From Treponema sp. (lineage in GTDB: Bacteria > Spirochaetota > Spirochaetia > Treponematales > Treponemataceae): 64,000 nt of DNA. The notes beneath the pieces are model-generated. The model had not been told where the DNA came from. It searched no databases and saw nothing but the letters and a program-made list of their open reading frames with translations. A program made the position numbers and the translations under genes. The DNA lies in contig JAFZOJ010000078.1 of assembly GCA_017550685.1 (NCBI GenBank), forward strand, positions 1 through 64,000, in the 5' to 3' direction. Of this stretch, positions 16,230-24,516 are shown in pieces (position 1 is the stretch's first letter; each line of letters starts with the position of its first letter).

Positions 16230-16594
16230 TGGGACAGTACCGCATTCAGAGGCTGGACGACCAGCTGCGTGATGAAATTGCAATGCTCATAATGAAAGGT
16301 CAGGTAAAAGATCCACGCGTTAATACTTTTTTAAGCATTAATCGTGTGGAGGTTACCAAGGACTTAAGCTATGCAAAGGTATTTGTATCTTCTTTCCTCC
16401 CGGACAGCAATGTAAAACTTGGCGTTGACGGTTTGAATGCCGCCGCCGGTTTTATCCAGCGCGAGATTTCCAAAAAGCTCCGCATCTTTAAGTTTCCAAA
16501 GCTTACGTTCTGTGTAGATTCCGGAATGAAGGAAGGCTTTAACATGGTACGTAAGTTGAACGAACTTGAAAAAGAAAGAGAAGGGAATGGATAA
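16229..16594 (+). CDS. rbfA: Ribosome-binding factor A
   Basis: A small KH-fold factor for 16S rRNA 5'-end maturation. The 121 residues begin with GTG (16229), read GQYRIQRLDDQLRDEIAMLI, and continue with DPRVNTFLSINRVEVTKDLSYAKVFVS, the family signature, then GFIQREISKKLRIFKFPKLTF. The GTG shares its first base with the infB stop (TAGTG), so translation is probably coupled; the upstream GAAGGAGCAG supplies a ribosome site. It overlaps truB by 8 bp. Confidence 0.93.
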   Translation: MGQYRIQRLDDQLRDEIAMLIMKGQVKDPRVNTFLSINRVEVTKDLSYAKVFVSSFLPDSNVKLGVDGLNAAAGFIQREISKKLRIFKFPKLTFCVDSGMKEGFNMVRKLNELEKEREGNG

Positions 16595-17591
16595 AATAGT
16601 CCTTCTTGCCAAACAGCCCGGAGTTACTTCGTTTAATTCTCTTTACAACGTAAAACGGGCATTCAATACAACAAAAGTAGGCCACACCGGAACCCTTGAC
16701 AATTTTGCTCAAGGGCTTTTAGTTGTATGCACAGGAAGACTTACCAGACTTGCCGCAAATATTACAGAGTTTGATAAATCCTATAAAGCTGTAATCAAGT
16801 TTGGAACAGAAACAGACACACTTGATTACGAAGGAAATATTATCCGCCAGACAAAACTTCCTGATGAAAAAACAGTACGTACAGTAATTGATTCTTTTGT
16901 CGGAGAACAGCTTCAGACACCGCCTGCCTTTAGTGCAATTCATGTAGAAGGAAAACGCGCCAGTGAGCTTGTTCGAAAAGGCATGGAAGTTGAAATTCCC
17001 GCAAGAAAAATTAATGTTTATTCTGCAAAAATTCTTGAAATTAAAAAAGATGAAAATGATGATGTGATTGCCTGTCTTGTAGATTTTTCAGTTTCAAAAG
17101 GAACATATATCCGTTGCCTTGCCAGAGACATTGGTAAGGCCTGTGATTCTTCCGCTCATTTAATAGGATTATACAGAACCAAGGTTGGAGATTTTACTGT
17201 AGAAAATGCAGCAGGCTATAACCTTCTTCCAAAGTTTGACATTGATAATTCAATTTCTATAAGTGAAAGCTTTATAAAACAAGCTCATAAAAACGCAGAC
17301 CATGAAAATGATTTGAAATTCCAAAAAGAAATTGTAGACACTTCAAGAGATCTGGATGAACAAACAGCCTTGCTCTGCGGATTCAAATTACTTCACCTTA
17401 AAGACTCCCAAAGCGAACAAGATTTCCGCTACGGCAGGCCAATCCATAAAACATTCTTCACCGAAAAAATCAACATGACCACCGCCCAGGATATTTTTGC
17501 AGTCTTTTCTCCAACCAAAACTTTCTGTGGTCTTGTATCCTGCAAAAACCTTGAACATCAATATGTCGGCTATAAAATGGTTATACAATAA
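16587..17591 (+). CDS. truB: tRNA pseudouridine-55 synthase
   Basis: Isomerises U55 in the T-loop of most tRNAs. From the ATG at 16587 it has 334 residues: MDKIVLLAKQPGVTSFNSLY, then the catalytic motif GHTGTLDNFAQGLL with Asp 38, and KSYKAVIKFGTETDTLDYEG, LQTPPAFSAIHVEGKRA(S)E and SKGTYIRCLARDIG. The C-terminal extension beyond about residue 215 is longer and less conserved than in E. coli. GAAGGG precedes the ATG at 16587; an upstream in-frame ATG at 16566 lies deep in rbfA and is rejected. It is the last gene of the rimP operon. Confidence 0.92.
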   Translation: MDKIVLLAKQPGVTSFNSLYNVKRAFNTTKVGHTGTLDNFAQGLLVVCTGRLTRLAANITEFDKSYKAVIKFGTETDTLDYEGNIIRQTKLPDEKTVRTVIDSFVGEQLQTPPAFSAIHVEGKRASELVRKGMEVEIPARKINVYSAKILEIKKDENDDVIACLVDFSVSKGTYIRCLARDIGKACDSSAHLIGLYRTKVGDFTVENAAGYNLLPKFDIDNSISISESFIKQAHKNADHENDLKFQKEIVDTSRDLDEQTALLCGFKLLHLKDSQSEQDFRYGRPIHKTFFTEKINMTTAQDIFAVFSPTKTFCGLVSCKNLEHQYVGYKMVIQ

Positions 17592-17617
17592 AAAAAACCT
17601 GGTACAATGACCAGGTT
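17590..17617 (-). terminator. Rho-independent terminator of tRNA-Val
   Basis: Minus strand: AACCTGGT (17617-17610), 6-nt loop, ACCAGGTT (17603-17596), then a run of T (17597-17590). It lies between the convergent truB and tRNA-Val. Confidence 0.85.
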
Positions 17618-17618
17618 A

Positions 17619-17692
17619 TGGGCAGTGAGAGGATCGAACTCCCGACATTCTGGGTGTAAACCAGACGCTCGTACCAGCTGAGCTAACTGCCC
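17619..17692 (-). tRNA. tRNA-Val (UAC)
   Basis: Acceptor GGGCAGT pairs with ACTGCCC (17620-17626 and 17686-17692), discriminator A. The anticodon loop TTTACAC gives UAC, and the T-loop is GTTCGATCC. CCA is not encoded. Confidence 0.95.
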
Positions 17693-17716
17693 GAATCACT
17701 CACAAGTGATATAAAT

Positions 17717-17745
17717 AATATAACAAAAATCTAAATTTGTGTCAA
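17717..17745 (-). promoter_or_regulatory. Sigma-70 promoter of tRNA-Val
   Basis: Minus strand: TTGACA (17745-17740), 17-bp spacer, TATATT (17722-17717). The same layout is used for other tRNAs in this window. Confidence 0.8.
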
Positions 17746-17754
17746 TACATTCAC

Positions 17755-17783
17755 TTGTTTATAGACAAAAAAAATGTTACTAT
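17755..17783 (+). promoter_or_regulatory. Promoter of the lipoprotein gene, predicted leaderless
   Basis: TTGTTT (17755-17760), 17-bp spacer, TACTAT (17778-17783). The expected start (about 17790) falls on the ATG at 17791, which has no ribosome site. Confidence 0.4.
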
Positions 17784-17790
17784 TATTGTA

Positions 17791-18441
17791 ATGAAACGAA
17801 TTCTTCCGCTTGCATGCGGAGCACTGGCAATATTATTATTCTCTTGTTCAAACCCTCAAAGCTCGGTTCTTACCCAGCAGGAAAACACCTTGAGGGCTGC
17901 AGTTCAGCTGAAAAATGCCGCAACCGTATGGACAAACGAGATTGAACCGGAACGACTTACTGCCAGATTAAATAATTCTATAGAAGTTTCAGATACTAAT
18001 TTTGTTACACCACAGTTCCTTCAATCTATTGATAATCTTCAGCAGCCGGTATATCCGCAGATTATAGATTTTGCCGGTCTGGATTGTTCCAAAATGAATG
18101 CTGTCCTTTATAAAACAATGAAAGAATTTTCAGACAGCTTATGCAAAGATACAGAAAACCTTCAGGACTACTTTCATTCAGATTATTTTTATAATTATAT
18201 TTTCTTTAAGAACGATTTAAAGGATGCAGTTTCCTTTGATAAAAATGAAAAAACACTTTTTGACAGGTACCTGATCTGTACTTCCTTTGAAGCCGAAGAC
18301 ATTATTCAGGTTCCGGTAAGATTTTACAGGAAAAAAGAATTTGTTGATTTATCTGTATATCTGATTTACCATAATAGTTATAAGATTACAAATATTGAAA
18401 TACTCAGGTGGGGGAAATTAAATGGAGAAGCAGAAGAATAA
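17791..18441 (+). CDS. Lipoprotein of unknown function
   Basis: 216 residues beginning MKRILPLACGALAILLFSCS, a lipoprotein signal with lipobox LFSC (Cys 19). The mature protein is mostly polar and mixed alpha/beta, with no motif I recognise. The ATG at 17791 is chosen because the signal peptide begins there; a possible upstream start would add 18 residues before the signal. No ribosome site is visible and a promoter ends just upstream, so the mRNA may be leaderless. It overlaps the next gene by 20 bp, so both are likely one operon. Confidence 0.7.
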   Translation: MKRILPLACGALAILLFSCSNPQSSVLTQQENTLRAAVQLKNAATVWTNEIEPERLTARLNNSIEVSDTNFVTPQFLQSIDNLQQPVYPQIIDFAGLDCSKMNAVLYKTMKEFSDSLCKDTENLQDYFHSDYFYNYIFFKNDLKDAVSFDKNEKTLFDRYLICTSFEAEDIIQVPVRFYRKKEFVDLSVYLIYHNSYKITNIEILRWGKLNGEAEE

Positions 18442-19393
18442 CAGTAATGTAATCAATTCTGAAAAAGAAAAGCTTTCGGGTATTGAACGGGAGCTTGTTC
18501 TTCAGTATCTGATGGATGGTAATGTACCTGTTACCCTTACTCCGCAAAATGAAGAAAAATCATCTGGTGACAGCGAAACAATTCATTCATTGGCTTCTCA
18601 AATCTTTCCTGTAGCACTTAAACCCGAGCATATCCATGTCCAGAAAAACGGTAAGATTCATCTTGAAAATCCTCCTCAGTCTGTAGTAGGCTTTGCCGGA
18701 AAAACAGTCCGTGTAGAATTTTATTTCAACAGAGTAGGCTTGTATTTTTCTTCGCTAGTAGATAAGGACAGAAAGGGTCTTTATATTCTTGTACCGGATA
18801 CATTAAACCGCATTAAGGATGTAGAAGAAAAAACTGACTATGAATTTTCTGCGATTTTGTTTTTTGAATGCAATAATAAAAAGGATATAAACACTGTCTG
18901 CATCCCATGGGAAAATGAAGTTTTGTTTTCCCGCCCGGTTTGGAAATCAATTCCTCTGGAAAATCAGAAAAAGGCCAAGAATTATCTTGAGCAGTTTGTA
19001 GAAAAAGCCAAGGCTCAGAAAAATGCAGGAAACGGAATCCAGCTTATTCCTGTGTGCAACTTTCTTACTTTTGAACCTGAACAGAAAATTCAGGCAGTAG
19101 AAAACAGAGTGCAGCCGCTTTCAATTCTTTACGTTGATCATGAACGTATTGTTCTTGGAGATTCAAATATTCAGGATAAGTATGAACTTGGTCATGAATA
19201 CGGACTCAAGCTTTGTTTTTCAATCAAGAATAGCCCGATTCTTTCTAGAGACATCTTCGTAACCTGTGTTGTAAACAACCTTTATACCGACAAAGAGAAC
19301 AAACGCAAATGTATAGATTTTGTTTATACAACCTTGCAGGAAGAAGATTTAAGATATTTATACGAAAAAGCAACTAAGAGGTTGTTTGTATAA
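18422..19393 (+). CDS. Conserved hypothetical protein, possibly PilZ-like
   Basis: 323 residues, soluble, no signal peptide. The N-terminal third is polar and includes IERELVLQYLMDGNVPVTLTP. The middle and C-terminal parts alternate beta-strand-like segments (VRVEFYFNRVGLYFSSLVD, GLYILVPD, FVTCVVNNLYTD), and the end reads RKCIDFVYTTLQEEDLRYLYEKATKRLF, similar to the ends of YcgR/PilZ proteins. The RxxxR...(D/N)xSxxG c-di-GMP signature is not seen, so a non-binding or degenerate PilZ fold is the most I would suggest. Its start lies within the lipoprotein gene (GGGGGAAATTA as ribosome site). Confidence 0.6.
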   Translation: MEKQKNNSNVINSEKEKLSGIERELVLQYLMDGNVPVTLTPQNEEKSSGDSETIHSLASQIFPVALKPEHIHVQKNGKIHLENPPQSVVGFAGKTVRVEFYFNRVGLYFSSLVDKDRKGLYILVPDTLNRIKDVEEKTDYEFSAILFFECNNKKDINTVCIPWENEVLFSRPVWKSIPLENQKKAKNYLEQFVEKAKAQKNAGNGIQLIPVCNFLTFEPEQKIQAVENRVQPLSILYVDHERIVLGDSNIQDKYELGHEYGLKLCFSIKNSPILSRDIFVTCVVNNLYTDKENKRKCIDFVYTTLQEEDLRYLYEKATKRLFV

Positions 19394-19394
19394 A

Positions 19395-19550
19395 GATTGT
19401 CGGGTCAAGCCCGACAATGACAAAGATAATAACAATGACAATGATAATGACAATGACAATGATAATGACAATGACAATGATAATGACAATGACAATGATA
19501 ATGATAATGACAATGACAATGTGTCATTCCCGGGCTTGACCCGGGAATCT
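19395..19550. repeat. Palindromic repeat interrupted by AATGA(C/T) microsatellite
   Basis: GATTGTCGGGTCAAGCCCGACAATGACA (19395-19422) and its partner GTGTCATTCCCGGGCTTGACCCGGGAATCT (19521-19550) are separated by about 100 bp of hexanucleotide repeats, AATGAC/AATGAT with a few AATAAC. The hexamer equals the tail of the palindrome, so it probably arose by slippage there. It lies between convergent genes. Confidence 0.85.
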
Positions 19551-20610
19551 ATTTTTTAGTTATTGCCCTTCTATTTCCTAGTAAAACAGAAATAAAATTC
19601 AAATAAGAAATATTCTCGCAGAAAATTTTTATAATTACTGTCATTGGTACGGCAAGAATCATTCCGACAAAGCCCCAGATATAACCCCACAATGCAAGGC
19701 TTACAAGAATTGCAAATGGACTCAAGCCAAGGCGTTCACCTTCGATACGTGGTTCTAAAATATTTCCAAGAATGAAATTAACTGCCAGCATAAAAAGGAA
19801 AATAAATATTACTTTACCGTAGTGAGGATAAAACTGCAGCAGCGCAAAGGTTGTCGTAAACAATGTAGAAATAATTGAACCAAAGGTTGGAATAAAATTC
19901 ATTACAAATGCAATAAATGCCCAAACGATAGGAAAATCAAGCTTGATTATGAGCGACGCCAGATAAACCAGAAGTCCTGTTGCCAGCGAAATAAAAAACT
20001 TAATGGAAAGAAATCGGACTACATCTTCACCAATCTGCTGAGAGATATTAAGAACTCTCTTTTTGTTTTCATCATTTACCGCATTTGTAATTCTGCGTTT
20101 AAGCCCCTTGATCTCGATGAGCAGGAACGTAAACATGATTAAAATAAGGAACAGCGATTTTCCAAAGCTTAATACACCACCTGAAATACCGAGTGCCATT
20201 TCCTGAATGTATTTGCGTACTTCGAGGATGTTCCACATATTGTTGGCAAAGCTTTTTTCTTCATCAATTGCAAGATTAAACTGCTGTGCAATCATTTTGT
20301 AGATTGACATAAAGCGTGTTTCATATTTGCTGTATTCATTTGCAATTGTTGTAAAGCCCTTTACGAGTATGCCCGAAACAAAAAAGATTACAACGAGAAT
20401 TACAACTACAATAAGCAGCGAGCCAACTAACCAGTTGATTTTAGCCTTTATTTCTAAATTGCGTACAACCGGATAAAAGGCCAGCGCCATAAAAATAGCA
20501 ATTGCAACCGGAATCAAAACCGAAGACAAAACCTTGCATAAAAGTCCCATAAGGATAAATGCAAAAAATAAGAGAACAAAAAAGATTGGCTTGGTATAGT
20601 CTCTTTCCAT
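19549..20610 (-). CDS. AI-2E family (PerM/YdiK-like) membrane transporter
   Basis: 353 residues with about eight hydrophobic segments: two at the N-terminus, one near 65-90, then a long soluble loop (about 95-160) and a C-terminal block with FIAFVMNFIPTFGSII and LEPRIEGERLGLSPFAILVSL, the family signature (P.iGs...p.....g..l.P.i.g..l.l.P). The substrate is unknown for most members. The ATG at 20610 (MERDYTKPIFF) is chosen; the longer frame to 20682 only translates the palindromic repeat. No clear ribosome site. It is downstream of serS, last in the smc-serS series. Confidence 0.82.
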   Translation of the reverse strand: MERDYTKPIFFVLLFFAFILMGLLCKVLSSVLIPVAIAIFMALAFYPVVRNLEIKAKINWLVGSLLIVVVILVVIFFVSGILVKGFTTIANEYSKYETRFMSIYKMIAQQFNLAIDEEKSFANNMWNILEVRKYIQEMALGISGGVLSFGKSLFLILIMFTFLLIEIKGLKRRITNAVNDENKKRVLNISQQIGEDVVRFLSIKFFISLATGLLVYLASLIIKLDFPIVWAFIAFVMNFIPTFGSIISTLFTTTFALLQFYPHYGKVIFIFLFMLAVNFILGNILEPRIEGERLGLSPFAILVSLALWGYIWGFVGMILAVPMTVIIKIFCENISYLNFISVLLGNRRAITKK

Positions 20611-20626
20611 ATGCAATCTATTAAGA

Positions 20627-20683
20627 GATTGTCGGGTCAAGCCCGACAATGACACTGTCATGTTCGGGCTTGACCCGGACATC
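20627..20683. repeat. Palindromic GTCGGGTCAAGCCCGAC repeat pair
   Basis: GATTGTCGGGTCAAGCCCGACAATGACA followed by TGTCATGTTCGGGCTTGACCCGGACATC, the same family as 7126-7213. It lies between serS and the AI-2E gene. Confidence 0.85.
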
Positions 20684-21960
20684 TATTTTTTAGGCAAAAT
20701 CTTATCAAATCCGCAGTAAGGCACCAGCACCTCAGGAATTGTTACCGAACCGTCGGCGTTCTGATAGTTTTCCAAAATTGCAAGCATTGCGCGTCCTACG
20801 GCAATTGCAGTTCCGTTTAATGTATGAACATACTTGTTCTTTCCGTCATCGTCCTTAAACTTAATGTTCAAGCGGCGGGCCTGGTAGTCTGTACAGTTAG
20901 AAGTAGAAGTTACTTCACCATATTCGCCACCATTGCGTCCAGGCATCCATGCTTCCAAGTCCCACTTGCGGTAAGCCGGAGCACCAAGGTCACCTGTACA
21001 TGTATCTACAACATGGAATGGAAGACCAAGTCCTTCAAAGATTTCTTCTTCTATCTGGCGGAGCTTTTCGTGAATCTGGTCGCTCTGTTCAGGAGTAGAG
21101 TAGGCAAACATTTCTACCTTGTCAAACTGGTGAACGCGGTACAAGCCCTTTGAGAACTGACCTGCAGCACCGGCTTCGCGGCGGAAACAATGACTCAAAC
21201 CACCATAGAAACGTGGAAGTGTAGCCTTGTCCAATATTTCATCCTGATGGTAACCACCAAGAGTAATTTCTGCAGTTGCTACAAGACAGGTTCCTTCTTC
21301 TTCAATTGAGTAAACGTTGCTTTCGTTACCACGTGGGTTAAAGCCGATACCCTTAAGTACTTCTTCCTTTGCAACGTCAGGAGTAATGAACATTTCAAAG
21401 TTATGCTTGCGCAAAGTGTTGAGCGCATACATAATCAAAGCCTGCTCAAGGAAAACTGCCTCATTCTTAAGATAGTAAAATTTTGGTCCAGAAACTTTTG
21501 TACCGCGGTCAAAGTCGATGATGTCCAAAGACTCTCCAAGCTGAACATGATCCTTTGGTTCAAAATCAAACTTGCGTGGAGTTCCAACCTTTTTTACTTC
21601 CAGGTTTTCTGTATCAAGCTTACCGATTGGTGCATCAGGGTGAACCATGTTTGGAATCTGGCGTGCTGCTTCTTCAAGCGCTGCTTCAGTTTCCTTTGTT
21701 TCTGCTTCTACAGTTGTAATTTCATCTTTAATTGCCTTACCGGCTGCAATGAGCTCCTGGCGCTTGTCGTTATCAAGCTTCTGCTTCATAGCCTGTGCAT
21801 TTTCGTTACGCTTCTGCTGAAGTCCCTGAAGCTTTGTTACAAGGGCAGTGCGCTTATCAAAAAGCTCTACAACCTTGTCGGCATCTGCTGTCATATTGCG
21901 GTTGATGATATTCTGTTTTACAGCATCAAGATTATCTTTAATAAATTTATAGTCTAACAT
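20683..21960 (-). CDS. serS: Seryl-tRNA synthetase
   Basis: Charges tRNA-Ser. The 425 residues match bacterial SerRS. The N-terminal antiparallel coiled coil (about 30-105) is rich in Lys/Glu/Gln, followed by class II motifs: the GTKVSGPKFYYLKN region, LSHCFRREAGAAG (motif 2), CTGDLGAPAYRKWDLEAWMPG, EVTSTSNCTDYQARR, and THTLNGTA-like VHTLNGTAIAVGRAMLAILEN (motif 3). The ribosome site CAGGAG lies 8 bp before the ATG. It follows the SIMPL lipoprotein gene by 18 bp. Confidence 0.97.
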   Translation of the reverse strand: MLDYKFIKDNLDAVKQNIINRNMTADADKVVELFDKRTALVTKLQGLQQKRNENAQAMKQKLDNDKRQELIAAGKAIKDEITTVEAETKETEAALEEAARQIPNMVHPDAPIGKLDTENLEVKKVGTPRKFDFEPKDHVQLGESLDIIDFDRGTKVSGPKFYYLKNEAVFLEQALIMYALNTLRKHNFEMFITPDVAKEEVLKGIGFNPRGNESNVYSIEEEGTCLVATAEITLGGYHQDEILDKATLPRFYGGLSHCFRREAGAAGQFSKGLYRVHQFDKVEMFAYSTPEQSDQIHEKLRQIEEEIFEGLGLPFHVVDTCTGDLGAPAYRKWDLEAWMPGRNGGEYGEVTSTSNCTDYQARRLNIKFKDDDGKNKYVHTLNGTAIAVGRAMLAILENYQNADGSVTIPEVLVPYCGFDKILPKK

Positions 21961-21978
21961 TTTATGTCTCCTGTTGTC

Positions 21979-22683
21979 TTAGTTAGTCAAAGAAAAAGTA
22001 ATTGTTACGGTAGAAGAAATTTCTACGTTGCCGGCTTCAATCGGTGTAGTATAGTCTGCAGCTGCACGACTTGCTGCTACAAGATTAGAAGATGATTTAT
22101 TGTATGAAGAAGGATTATATCCTTCCTGAATATCAAGAACATCTGCAATCTTACAGCCGCTTGCACCGGCAATAAGAGATGCGGCATCCTGTGCGTTCTG
22201 AACTGCAAGAGTTCTTGCTTCCCTTACGGCATTAGGATTATCCTTGGCAGAATAATTAAATGAAGTAAGTCCGTTTGCACCGTTTGCAACTGCATTGTCA
22301 ATTACGTTACCTGCATTGTTCAGGTCGCGGATAAGTACCTTAATGTAATTTACAACTGTATATTTTCCCGGATAGCTGTTTGAGTTGTCCTGAGTAATTC
22401 TGTAATCAACAGTTGTAATATCATCAGAAGAAACTCCGGCTTCCTTAATTTTTTCAATTACCTTTGTTGTAATTTCGGCATTCTTGTCGCGTGCAAGATT
22501 TACATTCCATTCATTTGTGCGTACAAGGAATCTTACCGAAAGCTGTTCTGCAGGAAGAGAAACAACTCCACGTCCTGTTACTGTAATTTTTCTTACCTGT
22601 TCCTGAGGTTTGTTTATTGTACACGAGGAGACTAAAATCAAGGCTCCTGCTGCTATTAAGATTGATAAACTTTTTTTGAACAT
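21979..22683 (-). CDS. SIMPL-domain (DUF541) lipoprotein
   Basis: 234 residues: a signal peptide ending in lipobox VSSC (Cys 21), then a SIMPL domain with KITVTGRGVVSLPAEQLSVRF, VDYRITQ, VIDNAVANGANGLTSFNYSAKD and AVQNAQDAASLIAGASG. SIMPL proteins are envelope proteins of largely unknown action, some tied to oxidative stress. The lipobox predicts anchoring in the inner or outer membrane on the periplasmic side. AGGAGG precedes the ATG. It lies 14 bp after the TPR lipoprotein gene in the smc series. Confidence 0.85.
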   Translation of the reverse strand: MFKKSLSILIAAGALILVSSCTINKPQEQVRKITVTGRGVVSLPAEQLSVRFLVRTNEWNVNLARDKNAEITTKVIEKIKEAGVSSDDITTVDYRITQDNSNSYPGKYTVVNYIKVLIRDLNNAGNVIDNAVANGANGLTSFNYSAKDNPNAVREARTLAVQNAQDAASLIAGASGCKIADVLDIQEGYNPSSYNKSSSNLVAASRAAADYTTPIEAGNVEISSTVTITFSLTN

Positions 22684-22697
22684 TCTATTCCTCCTTA

Positions 22698-24125
22698 TTA
22701 GTGAATGTTTATATAAAATCTTTTAAGATAAATAATTCGTTTATTTGCATCATCCCAGTATCTGCTGGTTGGATAAGAATCGCAGAGTGTCTGGTATGTG
22801 TTTATTGCTTCCTTAATGTTTTTGATTGGTGAATCAGCTTCCAGAATCTGACCGAGCAGATAGAGGGCTTCGTCACGGTTATCATCTGCATATTCAAGAT
22901 AAGTTGTAAGTGTGCTGTATGCTCCCGAATAATCTTTTGAATCAATAAGAGTCTTTGCTTTTGTGATGTAGCCTGCAAGCTCTTTTGGAGTATTGCTTTC
23001 TTCTACGGCAATTACTTCATCGCCGGTTTGAATATCATCAACTACAATAACATCCTCGTCCTTGTTTTTTGAAGGAGCAGGTTTAGCTGCCGGTGTTTCC
23101 TTTTTAGTTTGTGCAGGTTTTTGTGCCTGGGCCTGAGTCTGTGATTTTGGCTGTTCCTGAGCCTGTTCCTGGGCTTGAGCTTGAGCTTCCTTCTTCTTTG
23201 TTGCACTTGATTTGGCCGGAGTTGCAGGCTTAGAAGGAACTACCTCTTTATAATCAGGAGCGTTTACAACAGTTTTAGAATTACCTTTCTTTTCCACTAC
23301 TGTAACTTCAATATAGTCGTCAATATAGTTACCTGTAAGATTGTCTGTCTTGTAGAAGTGATGAATCTGAGTTCCGGCTTCTTTTGCAAACAGAGTATAT
23401 TTTGTATCTGTTGTTCCAAGCTTGCGTCCACGACTTGCAAGGTTGTTGTACTCAGAAGTAGAACCCATATAAATCCATCCGCTTCCGGGATAGGTTATGA
23501 TAAGGGTTTCACCTTTTTTAAGAGTAACGCTTCTTGAAGGAATTATTTCTTTTTCAATTACAGGCTGTTCTTCTTCCTGTATTTCAATCTGAGGTTCAAC
23601 ATTTACTACGGCCAGAGGATCTTCTTCTGCCTGTACTGCTTGGCCATCCTGTGAATCTTCTGCAGTCTGTTCTTCATTCTGAACGGTACCCTCAGGCAAA
23701 GGAGGAAGCTCTTCTTCTTCCTCAGTTACAGGTTCTTCAAGCTTTTGCTTTTCTGCTTCTTCTTTTTCCTGCTTCTGCTTTTCAATTTTTTCAAGCTCTT
23801 CTGCAGGAATATCAATTACCTCTGGTTCAGGAATTTCTTCCAAAGGAGGGTAGTCTTCAAGAGAGTCTTCTTCAGTCTTTTCACTTTGATTGCTGTCCAA
23901 GGTCTCGTCAGTTGCAGATTCAGCCTGTGCATCAGCTTGAGCGTCGGCGTCAGCTCCTTCTTGTGCGTCGGCTTCTTCAGCGTCTTCTTCAACTTCCGGA
24001 GCTTGCGGCTCAGTCAATTCAGAAATTGCATCCGGATCTATATCCTGCTGACCTTTTGTGGAACCGCATGAAGCAAGAGAGAAAAATGATGCCAACAGCA
24101 ATATAAATAATATTTTTTTCATCAT
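22698..24125 (-). CDS. TPR-containing lipoprotein with acidic low-complexity region
   Basis: 475 residues: lipoprotein signal with lipobox LASC (Cys 20); an acidic Glu/Asp/Ala/Gln-rich region (about 25-195); a compact beta-rich segment around SVTLKKGETLIITYPGSGWIYMGS (about 198-280); a Gln/Ala/Lys-rich linker (about 300-355) made of QAQ-like repeats; and a C-terminal helical repeat part (about 380-475) reading like tetratricopeptides (YITKAKTLIDSKDYSGAYSTL and later LYLLGQILEADS). Probably a periplasmic scaffold; I do not know its partner. The ATG overlaps the upstream stop by 4 bp (ATGA). Confidence 0.78.
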   Translation of the reverse strand: MMKKILFILLLASFFSLASCGSTKGQQDIDPDAISELTEPQAPEVEEDAEEADAQEGADADAQADAQAESATDETLDSNQSEKTEEDSLEDYPPLEEIPEPEVIDIPAEELEKIEKQKQEKEEAEKQKLEEPVTEEEEELPPLPEGTVQNEEQTAEDSQDGQAVQAEEDPLAVVNVEPQIEIQEEEQPVIEKEIIPSRSVTLKKGETLIITYPGSGWIYMGSTSEYNNLASRGRKLGTTDTKYTLFAKEAGTQIHHFYKTDNLTGNYIDDYIEVTVVEKKGNSKTVVNAPDYKEVVPSKPATPAKSSATKKKEAQAQAQEQAQEQPKSQTQAQAQKPAQTKKETPAAKPAPSKNKDEDVIVVDDIQTGDEVIAVEESNTPKELAGYITKAKTLIDSKDYSGAYSTLTTYLEYADDNRDEALYLLGQILEADSPIKNIKEAINTYQTLCDSYPTSRYWDDANKRIIYLKRFYINIH

Positions 24126-24514
24126 GGTGCGGCTCCTGTAATATCTGAAATTATATTGTCATTTGCTTTTTCCAGTGAATCAATATCTTTTGCAGAAGGT
24201 ATTGTAAACCATTCTTCTGCCTGTTCTTCGTTCCACTTGTCCTTTGTTTCGCGGGTAATATTATAATCCTTGTCAAACTCAGGTCCGTTTGGAATCAAAA
24301 GCTCCTGTGTAAGAACAATGTTCTTTGGTTCTTCTTTAGTCTTCTTTTTGTTTTTTGGAAGAGCAATAAGAAGAATTATGAGCAGGAGGATACAGGCTCC
24401 AAGGCTGGCAAACAGGATTGCATTGCGCTTGTTGTCGTGGCAGTAATCTTTTACCAGCTGATAAAGAGAAATGATTTTTTCCTTTATGTTTTCGAAGAAA
24501 CCTTTAATATCCAT
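24122..24514 (-). CDS. Small single-pass membrane protein
   Basis: 130 residues: an amphipathic N-terminus (1-30), one transmembrane helix (about 32-53, ILFASLGACILLLIILLIAL), a basic stop-transfer stretch (KNKKKTK) and an acidic C-terminal part. A basic segment directly after the helix favours a cytoplasmic C-terminus, while the His/Asn/Lys-rich segment before it is also positive, so topology is uncertain. I do not recognise the family. It lies 2 bp after smc and overlaps the TPR lipoprotein start, so all three are made together. Confidence 0.65.
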   Translation of the reverse strand: MDIKGFFENIKEKIISLYQLVKDYCHDNKRNAILFASLGACILLLIILLIALPKNKKKTKEEPKNIVLTQELLIPNGPEFDKDYNITRETKDKWNEEQAEEWFTIPSAKDIDSLEKANDNIISDITGAAP

Positions 24515-24516
24515 CT

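Noticed and set aside
15427-16272. Open frame of 281 codons in another frame of infB
   Set aside because: It lies wholly over the well-supported IF-2 gene and has Leu/Arg/Gln-rich composition typical of a shifted frame, with no ribosome site.
19395-19550. CRISPR-like array
   Set aside because: The units are six bases, without spacers; this is a microsatellite.
23534-24106. Gln/Leu-rich frame opposite the TPR lipoprotein gene
   Set aside because: It mirrors the acidic Glu/Gln-repeat region of the true gene; composition is an artefact of that bias.
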